NCBI GenBank assembly: GCA_947599925.1
Contig: CANQFT010000002.1
Span: 124,001 to 188,000 of the forward strand
Direction of reading: 5' to 3'
DNA from: an uncultured Oscillospiraceae bacterium
GTDB taxonomy: Bacteria; Bacillota; Clostridia; Oscillospirales; Oscillospiraceae
DNA length: 64,000 bases
Numbering within the stretch: position 1 is the stretch's first letter; every line of letters starts with the position of its first letter. Positions 57,665 through 64,000 of the stretch are shown in pieces. A program made the position numbers and the translations under genes. Under the pieces are notes generated by a model. The model saw nothing but the letters and a program-made list of their open reading frames with translations, searched no databases and was not told where the DNA came from.

Positions 57665-58972
57665 TTACATGATCTGCCGGTTGTAAACGACTTCCTCATG
57701 GTCGTCCGGCCTGTGGCCTTGGGCGATTTTCTTGGATCGTTCTTTGGCGAGGGTTTTGCGGTCGCTGTGGCCGGTCACGGGAGCAGGACCAGGAGCGGCT
57801 TCAGCAGATCGTTCCAGACGGTGACCGAGGCGTATAAGAGGATCCCCGACACCGCTAAGACCATCAGCGTGAGGGCTGCTCCTTTGCGTGTGACCGTGGG
57901 CAGCTCCGGCAGATGGATCCTGGGCAGACGCAAACGCCGCCGCTCTTTCTTGCTCCCAGCCTGTTCGATACTCGCCTGTATCCTGGAGAGCTGTCTCGTC
58001 ATCTCCGCCGCCTGTTCCTTCGTGGCATAGATGATCGGCGTTGACAGGATTTGTTCCAGCAGGTGGTTCTGCGCCGCTGTCGCACGGTACAGGGCGTTGA
58101 GCTTGCTCAGTAACTCCGCCCACTGTTCCTCTGTCGGACAGGCCGCCAGGGACGGCGGCTCTGTGGGCAAGTTCCTCCGCTTCAACTCCTCGTTGGATAA
58201 TTTGTTCTCGGATGCGGAACTCACGTTCCATGACCTCCTTTCGGTATTTGTTCTCGTGCAGTCGGTCGTCCCGGCACTTTTTTCCCTTGGGCGTGGTGTA
58301 GGTGATGTGCTTCCGCGCGTCCTCCCACCGCACCTGGTAGCCCCGCCGCTCCATCTCTCGGAGGAACTCGGCCCGTGTTCTGGCCGTCCTCATGCACAGG
58401 TCGATGGTATTGATGAGCCGAAACTTCCAACTCTCGCCACGGACCGCAGAGCGGTATTCGCCGGGACGCATCTTCTTTTCCTGGGCGTACTTCTTGGGTG
58501 GCTCCAGCACCGTCAGGCCGTGGGCGGCGCAGATCTCGTCGCTGATCTGCCGTTGCCGCGGGAGGTCTGCGGCGTTCTGGTGGAGCTTGCGGCCTGTGGC
58601 GTAGCTCACGCTGTTGACGATGAGGTGGCTGTGGAGGTGGTCGGCGTCCACATGAGTGGCGACCACCACCTCGAAGTCGGGGAACAGACGCCGGGCCAGT
58701 TCCAGCCCGATGGCGTGGACTTCCTCCGAGGTCACGTCCTCCTCCGGGTGAAAGGACTGGACGAACTGGTAGAACATTCTGCCGTCGGTTTTGTTGTGCC
58801 GCCGCTTGGTGGTTATCATCTCGTCATAGGCAGACTGGGCCACGCAGTTCCAGCCGGTGACCAGCCGGCGGCCCTCCCACAGGGTCTTGCCCTTTCGCTT
58901 AATGTAGTTCAGGACGCCGCGCATAGCCCCGCCGGACTGTGTGGCGTTTTTGATCGCGGTGAAGGTCGCCAT
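57665..58972 (-). CDS. Relaxase / mobilization protein (MobA/VirD2-like)
   Basis: HVDADHLHSHLIVNSVSY (relaxase HxDxxHxHxxxN motif); start adjacent to MobC stop. Confidence 0.92.
   Translation of the reverse strand: MATFTAIKNATQSGGAMRGVLNYIKRKGKTLWEGRRLVTGWNCVAQSAYDEMITTKRRHNKTDGRMFYQFVQSFHPEEDVTSEEVHAIGLELARRLFPDFEVVVATHVDADHLHSHLIVNSVSYATGRKLHQNAADLPRQRQISDEICAAHGLTVLEPPKKYAQEKKMRPGEYRSAVRGESWKFRLINTIDLCMRTARTRAEFLREMERRGYQVRWEDARKHITYTTPKGKKCRDDRLHENKYRKEVMEREFRIREQIIQRGVEAEELAHRAAVPGGLSDRGTVGGVTEQAQRPVPCDSGAEPPAGTNPVNADHLCHEGTGGGDDETALQDTGEYRTGWEQERAAAFASAQDPSAGAAHGHTQRSSPHADGLSGVGDPLIRLGHRLERSAEAAPGPAPVTGHSDRKTLAKERSKKIAQGHRPDDHEEVVYNRQIM
57775..58224 (-). CDS. Membrane protein nested out-of-frame in relaxase 3' half (MobB-like arrangement)
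   Basis: AGGAGG-N9-GTG; 149 aa coiled coil plus C-terminal TM (ALTLMVLAVSGILLYASVTVWNDLL). Confidence 0.7.
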   Translation of the reverse strand: MSSASENKLSNEELKRRNLPTEPPSLAACPTEEQWAELLSKLNALYRATAAQNHLLEQILSTPIIYATKEQAAEMTRQLSRIQASIEQAGSKKERRRLRLPRIHLPELPTVTRKGAALTLMVLAVSGILLYASVTVWNDLLKPLLVLLP

Positions 58973-59293
58973 CTACGTCACCGCCTTAGTGATCTGACCG
59001 ACCTGCTCACAGAGTTTGGCGTAGCCCTCCACCAAGTCATCCCCGCGGAGGACTTTGAGCTTGCCCATGTTGGCCAGGGTGGTGAGCTGGTTCAGGCTGC
59101 GGCCCTGGGCCTTTAGCTCATGGAGCACCGCGTCCAGGCCATCCACTCGGACGATTTGTTTGCCCAGGCCGCAGATGCAGAGGTACATGGTGAGGGTCAT
59201 CCGCGCGGCGGCGGCCATCTCCCGGAGCGTCTCTTTGGTGCGGGGCGGCATCCGCAGGGTGACGATAGCGGTCTTGATTTTTGCTCTTGGCAT
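58973..59293 (-). CDS. Plasmid mobilization protein MobC-like
   Basis: IVTLRMPPRTKETLREMAAAARMTLTMYLCICGLGKQIV. Confidence 0.85.
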   Translation of the reverse strand: MPRAKIKTAIVTLRMPPRTKETLREMAAAARMTLTMYLCICGLGKQIVRVDGLDAVLHELKAQGRSLNQLTTLANMGKLKVLRGDDLVEGYAKLCEQVGQITKAVT

Positions 59294-59299
59294 ATTTCT

Positions 59300-59500
59300 T
59301 CCTCCTGTTCTGTTCTCCCCCCCCGCAGGGGCTGGGGCACGGGGCAGCGCCCCGAAACTGCCTCGGCGTATAGCCAGAGGCTATGCTTGCCCTCGTCAGA
59401 AGAAACCCGCTCCATTCCGTTTCCGCCTTGCGGCGAAAACTCCATATCCGCGAGTTCCTTCTTCCTCTCCCCACAAAGCCTCACGGCTTTGCGGGGGCCC
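59300..59500 (-). other. Putative oriT region
   Basis: Non-coding gap upstream of mobC with three short hairpins (atagcc/ggctat; ttccgcc/ggcgaaa; caaagcc/ggctttg). Confidence 0.5.
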
Positions 59501-59539
59501 CGTTGGAGCTTTTCTAAAGGGGGCAACCGGGCAAGGCCT

Positions 59540-60520
59540 TTAAGACATTACCCCCTTACCCTCTTGCGGCAGCCGCGCGTACCAGCGGTCGCCCTGGCGA
59601 AAGGCCGTCACGCCCAGGTTCTGCTTGGCGAGTTTCAGCGTCCGCTCCGAGACGCCCAGGGCGGAGGAGCGGGACAGCAGCTCCTCGGAGGGGATCGGTC
59701 CGCCCTCCAGCGCGTCCCGCAGCAGTATCTCCGCCTGCCTTGTTTTGGAGAGGGAGCCGTCCCTGCCGGACAGCAACTCGTCCGCGCTGGTGTCACAGAA
59801 GCCGTCCCAGGCGAAGCCGCGGTCGGGAGTGAGACGGAACAGGATGGAGGGGCCCTCCGGAGCGAGACTGCTCTTGTCGTGAACGACCACGCGCCGCTCC
59901 GGGTCGTCTCTGGAGCGGCCCACCAGAAGAACGCTCCGGGCCGCCGCCCGGAAGTCGATGGAGCCAAGCCCACGGTACGCGGACTTGGCTCCCTGCATTT
60001 TGTTCATGTGTCCGATGAGGATGACGGCGCAGCCGGTGGCCTCCGCCATCTGTCCCAACCGCTTGAAGATGGGCCGCACCTCGTTGGCCCGGTGCATATC
60101 CACCCCATCGCCCAGATACGCCTGGAGCGGGTCCAGGACGACGAGGCCAGCGCCTGTTTCGCGGATAGCCCGCTCCAGCCGCCGGTCGCCCATGGTCAGC
60201 CCCTTTTCGCTCTCGTCGATGACCAGCACCCTGCCGCAGTCGGCACCGAGCGCGGCGAGCCGGGGCTTGATGGTGTCGGCCAGCCCGTCCTCCGCCGTCT
60301 GGTAGATGACGTTCCCGGGCGGCAGGGGAGCGCCGCCGCCCGGCATGGGTCGCCCCGTGGTGAGCAGGGCGACCACCGCCAGGGCGAAGGTGGTCTTGCC
60401 CTCGCCGGGGTCCCCCTGGACCATGGTGATCTTCCCCCGGGGGAGGTAGGGATACCACAGCCAGCGGACCTCCTCCGCCTGGATGTCCCCCATGGAGATC
60501 AGTTTTAGTTCGTGCTTCAT
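59540..60520 (-). CDS. RepA/AAA_25-like ATPase
   Basis: GKITMVQGDPGEGKTTFALAVVALLTTGRPMPGG. Confidence 0.85.
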   Translation of the reverse strand: MKHELKLISMGDIQAEEVRWLWYPYLPRGKITMVQGDPGEGKTTFALAVVALLTTGRPMPGGGAPLPPGNVIYQTAEDGLADTIKPRLAALGADCGRVLVIDESEKGLTMGDRRLERAIRETGAGLVVLDPLQAYLGDGVDMHRANEVRPIFKRLGQMAEATGCAVILIGHMNKMQGAKSAYRGLGSIDFRAAARSVLLVGRSRDDPERRVVVHDKSSLAPEGPSILFRLTPDRGFAWDGFCDTSADELLSGRDGSLSKTRQAEILLRDALEGGPIPSEELLSRSSALGVSERTLKLAKQNLGVTAFRQGDRWYARLPQEGKGVMS

Positions 60521-60589
60521 GTCTTGTCCCTCCAAATTTCAAGATGAGGTTTTACCCTCTCACTTGAACTTTCTCTCATTTGGTATAAA

Positions 60590-61750
60590 ATGAGAGTGTC
60601 GCAAGACAGAGGAAAAATAGTCACGGGACAGGGGGACACGAGTATGCCCATGGGCACATTTCAAAACAACAATCTGCTCCACCTGACGGTGGACACCTGG
60701 CAGGACGAGGTGTTTTTCAACGGCGTTTCCTATCCCGCCGGGTACTTTGCCGCACAGGTGCTGAACACGGAGCTTGAGACCATGCGCTCGCTCGTTGAGA
60801 AGGCCGGGGCGATCTCCTATCTGGCCGAGGCGTTTGGCAAGGCGGACCGCGAAAATTTTAGCGCCCTGCTGCCCCAGGCCCGGAGCCAGATCGCCGCTCT
60901 GCTGGACGACCTCTGGCACTTTCCGCCCTACTCTCTCCTGGACAGGGAGGCGGAGGACGAGGTGCTCGGGACGATCTTCCACGAGAAGGCCCTGGATCAG
61001 CTGATGGACAGCGCGGCGGAGGCGCGGCGGTTTTTCTTCCGCTACCTCACCGCCTGCTTCAGTATTCCGCTGGGCATTTTCCACTACGGCTGGGCCTGCG
61101 ATTACTTCGTCAGCCACTACCTGACCAGACTAAAAAAGCGGAAGGAGGACAGCTTTGCCGTGGCCGCCCACGACTGCTTCAACAGCCAGGATTTTTGGGA
61201 GGAGATGGCGGGTCTGCCTCTGGCGGACCTGGAAACCTTCACCGTCTCGCCCCGGCTGTTCTCCACCTATGTGTTCGCGCGGCATCCGAAGCGGGAGCGG
61301 GACTTGCTATTTGTGAGCCGCGGCCGCTTTGAGACCGCCATCGAGTTTTATTGCTTTGACCTCCTCAATGGGCTTCACCACGGCCACGCGCCCAGCCGGT
61401 GCCTGAACTGCGGGAGGTTTTTCCTCACCGTCAACGGCCACAGGCCGAAGTATTGCGACGGCAGGGACCCGGAGCGCCCGGAGTTGACCTGCCGGGAGAA
61501 GGGGGCCCTGCGCCACCTGAGTGAGAGCAACGAGGAGCACCCGATCTACCAGCTTTTCCGCACCAGGACCAACACCATCCGCAAGCACGAGCAGAGGGGG
61601 AAGATCTCCCACGAGGTGCGGGAGGCGGCGATCCTCCAGGCGGGAAAATACCGGGACCGGGCACTGCTGGACAAGCGGTACGCCCAGGAGCGATACGCGA
61701 AGGACATGGAGACGGGCCACCTCTACGCGGTGGTCCGGAAGAGGCCGTAA
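60590..61750 (+). CDS. DUF6076-like protein with C-terminal Zn-binding motif
   Basis: PSRCLNCGRFFLTVNGHRPKYCDGRDPERPELTCREKGA. Confidence 0.65.
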   Translation: MRVSQDRGKIVTGQGDTSMPMGTFQNNNLLHLTVDTWQDEVFFNGVSYPAGYFAAQVLNTELETMRSLVEKAGAISYLAEAFGKADRENFSALLPQARSQIAALLDDLWHFPPYSLLDREAEDEVLGTIFHEKALDQLMDSAAEARRFFFRYLTACFSIPLGIFHYGWACDYFVSHYLTRLKKRKEDSFAVAAHDCFNSQDFWEEMAGLPLADLETFTVSPRLFSTYVFARHPKRERDLLFVSRGRFETAIEFYCFDLLNGLHHGHAPSRCLNCGRFFLTVNGHRPKYCDGRDPERPELTCREKGALRHLSESNEEHPIYQLFRTRTNTIRKHEQRGKISHEVREAAILQAGKYRDRALLDKRYAQERYAKDMETGHLYAVVRKRP

Positions 61751-61764
61751 GGAGGTGGCGGCGG

Positions 61765-62565
61765 ATGCCCAGGAGCAACGAGGAATTGGCGGCGGCCCTT
61801 CAGCGGGGCGACCGGGATGCGTCCGCGGAACTTCTCGCCCAGAATCAGGGCTTATTGACCCGGTGGGCCGGGGCGATCCAAGCGCGATACGGTCTTTCCA
61901 ATCTGCTGGACGACCTGGTGCAGGAGGGGAGCATCGCCCTACTGCAAGCGGCCGCCAGATTTGACGCAGGGCGGAATGTGAAGCTGATGAGCTTCGCGGG
62001 TCACGCCGTCCGGCAGGCCATGGGGAACTGCGCGGCAAGCCTGGGGACCGTTGTATCCGTGCCGGTTTCCCGGCTTCGGCAGATTCGGGCGGCGCGGTAT
62101 TGGGCCGCACGGGCGCCCGCGGAGTGGAGCCGGGAACAGGCGGAAGCCCTGGCGGCGGCGAAGTTGGGCCTCTCTCCCTCTGTGGTCCGCGCGCTGTTGG
62201 CCCAGGGGGAGGCGCTGCTCACATACGCGCCGCTGGAGGAACAAAAAAAGACGCCCTCCGAGTACGGCGACCCGGAGAGCGTCTACGAAAAGCGGCTGTT
62301 GTCTGAGCATATCGCCTGGCTGGTCGAGACCGTGCTGACAGTCAGGGAGCAGACCCTGGTGCGGCACTATTTCGGCCTGGGAGCGGATACGGCGGGCGGT
62401 ATGACCTTGGAGGAGCTGGCCCTCCACCTGAACTACAACGGCCCCAGCGGAGCCCAAAAAGCCCTGACCACCGCCCTCCGCAAACTGCGCCAACACTTCG
62501 ACAGCGGCACCTGGGGCAAATGGAACGCCGCAAAGCGGCTGGTGGAGTGGCAAAAGAAACATTGA
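61765..62565 (+). CDS. Sigma-70-like RNA polymerase sigma factor
   Basis: ELLAQNQGLLTRWAG...LVQEGSIALLQAAARFDAGRNVKLMSFAGHAVRQAM (region 2), C-terminal region 4-like. Confidence 0.85.
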   Translation: MPRSNEELAAALQRGDRDASAELLAQNQGLLTRWAGAIQARYGLSNLLDDLVQEGSIALLQAAARFDAGRNVKLMSFAGHAVRQAMGNCAASLGTVVSVPVSRLRQIRAARYWAARAPAEWSREQAEALAAAKLGLSPSVVRALLAQGEALLTYAPLEEQKKTPSEYGDPESVYEKRLLSEHIAWLVETVLTVREQTLVRHYFGLGADTAGGMTLEELALHLNYNGPSGAQKALTTALRKLRQHFDSGTWGKWNAAKRLVEWQKKH

Positions 62566-62671
62566 GAGCCGCGGAAAGTTAACCAGGAAAAATGTTGAAT
62601 TTTACAGCTAGTTCCACTATAATAATGTAAAATATAATGGTACTGTTCGACTGCTGAGGGGAGATATTTAC

Positions 62672-64000
62672 ATGGCTAAAGAGACTTCGACCGCACAAAT
62701 CGGTTTTGAAAAGCAAATCTGGGACGCCGCCTGCGTGTTGCGGGGCAACATGGATGCTTCCGAATATAAAACTGTCGTATTAGGCCTGATTTTTCTAAAG
62801 TATATCTCGGATCGTTTTGAGGAGAAATATCAGGCATTGGTAGATGAAGGCGATGGTTTCGAGGAGGATGTGGACGAGTACACCTCCGAGGGTATTTTCT
62901 TTGTCCCCGCAAATGCTCGGTGGAAAGTGATTGCCGAGGCTGCCCATACGCCCGAGATCGGCACCGTCATAGACGATGCCATGCGGAGCATTGAAAAGGA
63001 AAACAAGCGCCTGAAGGATATTCTCCCTAAGAACTTTGCCCGACCCGAACTGGACAAACGGCGACTGGGTGAAGTTGTGGATCTGTTCACCAATGTTCAA
63101 ATGATTGAGCACGGAAATGAAAAGGATATTTTGGGCCGCACTTATGAGTACTGTCTATCCAAATTTGCCGAGCAAGAGGGAAAACTGGCTGGCGAATTCT
63201 ATACTCCCTCCTGTGTGGTCCGCACCCTGGTTTCTGTTCTACAGCCCTACCGTGGACGGGTCTATGATCCTTGCTGCGGAAGCGGTGGTATGTTTGTCCA
63301 ATCCGCCAAGTTTGTTGAGAGCCACGCCGGAAATATCAACGACATTTCAGTTTATGGTCAGGACTCCAACCCCACTACCTGGAAGATGGCACAGATGAAT
63401 CTTGCCATTCGGGGAATTGACGCGGATCTGGGGCACTATAACGCTGATACTTTTTTTAATGATTGTCACCCCACTCTGCGAGCAGATTTCATCTTGGCAA
63501 ATCCTCCATTCAATCTCTCGGATTGGGGTGCGGATAAGTTGGCGGATGATGTCCGCTGGCAGTATGGGTTGCCCCCAGCCGGAAACGCTAACTTTGCCTG
63601 GCTTCAACACATGATTTACCATTTGGCCCCTGCCGGACGTATCGGCATGGTGTTGGCCAATGGTTCGCTTTCGTCCCAGTCTGGCGGCGAGGGTGAGATC
63701 CGCAGAAACATCATCAACGCCGATTTGGTCGACTGTATCGTCGCTATGCCCACACAGCTTTTCTATACGACGCAGATCCCGGTTTCGCTGTGGTTCCTCT
63801 CCAAAGACAAGAAGCAAGCAGGAAAAACTTTGTTCATTGACGCCCGGAAGATGGGAACCATGGTCACCCGAAAGTTGCGAGAGCTGACGGATGAGGATAT
63901 TCAAAAGATTGCGGATACCTACAATGCCTTTGCGGATGGAGCGCTGGAAAATGTGAAAGGCTTTTGTGCTGTTGTTTCCACAGAGGAGATCGCCAAGCAG
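62672..64000 (+). CDS. hsdM: Type I restriction-modification N6-adenine methylase HsdM (partial, runs off window)
   Basis: Not in ORF track (no stop in window); [49 protein letters not shown]...[11 protein letters not shown]...NPPFN. Confidence 0.95.
   Translation, partial: MAKETSTAQIGFEKQIWDAACVLRGNMDASEYKTVVLGLIFLKYISDRFEEKYQALVDEGDGFEEDVDEYTSEGIFFVPANARWKVIAEAAHTPEIGTVIDDAMRSIEKENKRLKDILPKNFARPELDKRRLGEVVDLFTNVQMIEHGNEKDILGRTYEYCLSKFAEQEGKLAGEFYTPSCVVRTLVSVLQPYRGRVYDPCCGSGGMFVQSAKFVESHAGNINDISVYGQDSNPTTWKMAQMNLAIRGIDADLGHYNADTFFNDCHPTLRADFILANPPFNLSDWGADKLADDVRWQYGLPPAGNANFAWLQHMIYHLAPAGRIGMVLANGSLSSQSGGEGEIRRNIINADLVDCIVAMPTQLFYTTQIPVSLWFLSKDKKQAGKTLFIDARKMGTMVTRKLRELTDEDIQKIADTYNAFADGALENVKGFCAVVSTEEIAKQ

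Noticed and set aside
57698-59116. Plus-strand ORFs opposite relaxase/mobC (e.g. 58031..59116)
   Set aside because: Shadow ORFs without start-site context; minus-strand genes have motif and RBS support.

Overview
GC-rich Firmicutes chromosome window, probably Clostridia/Oscillospiraceae-like by gene content. Positions 1-40.3 kb are mostly core chromosome: dcw cluster (murE partial, a PASTA-type PBP, ftsL-like, rsmH, mraZ), mutY, a MATE transporter, a TrpXYZ-like ABC transporter, mnmE, rnj, hrcA-grpE-dnaK-dnaJ with a CIRCE element, rpiB, ferritin, a tRNA cluster, murC, pgi, and surface polysaccharide genes. Positions 40.6-54.0 kb hold a complete type I-C CRISPR-Cas locus (cas3-cas5c-cas8c-cas7c-cas4-cas1-cas2). 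It has two arrays with phage-derived DNA between them and after the second, and the island is flanked by an 80-bp direct repeat of the 3' end plus terminator of a cell-wall hydrolase gene. Positions 54.1-64 kb look like an integrative mobilizable element (serine recombinase, relaxase, MobC, RepA-like ATPase, sigma factor, start of a type I RM hsdM).

The most interesting observation is a solitary inverted CRISPR-like repeat between cas3 and cas5c. It keeps a 7-bp stem by compensatory changes and an identical 11-nt 5' handle, has its own consensus-like promoter, and is followed by a spacer-like segment and a hairpin. The spacer-like segment matches the cas5c promoter over 17 nt with mismatches only at positions 6 and 12, the register known to be unpaired in type I effectors. 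This looks like a CreR-type (Cas-regulating, crRNA-like) autorepressor RNA in a type I-C system. All calls are by eye; no searches were run.
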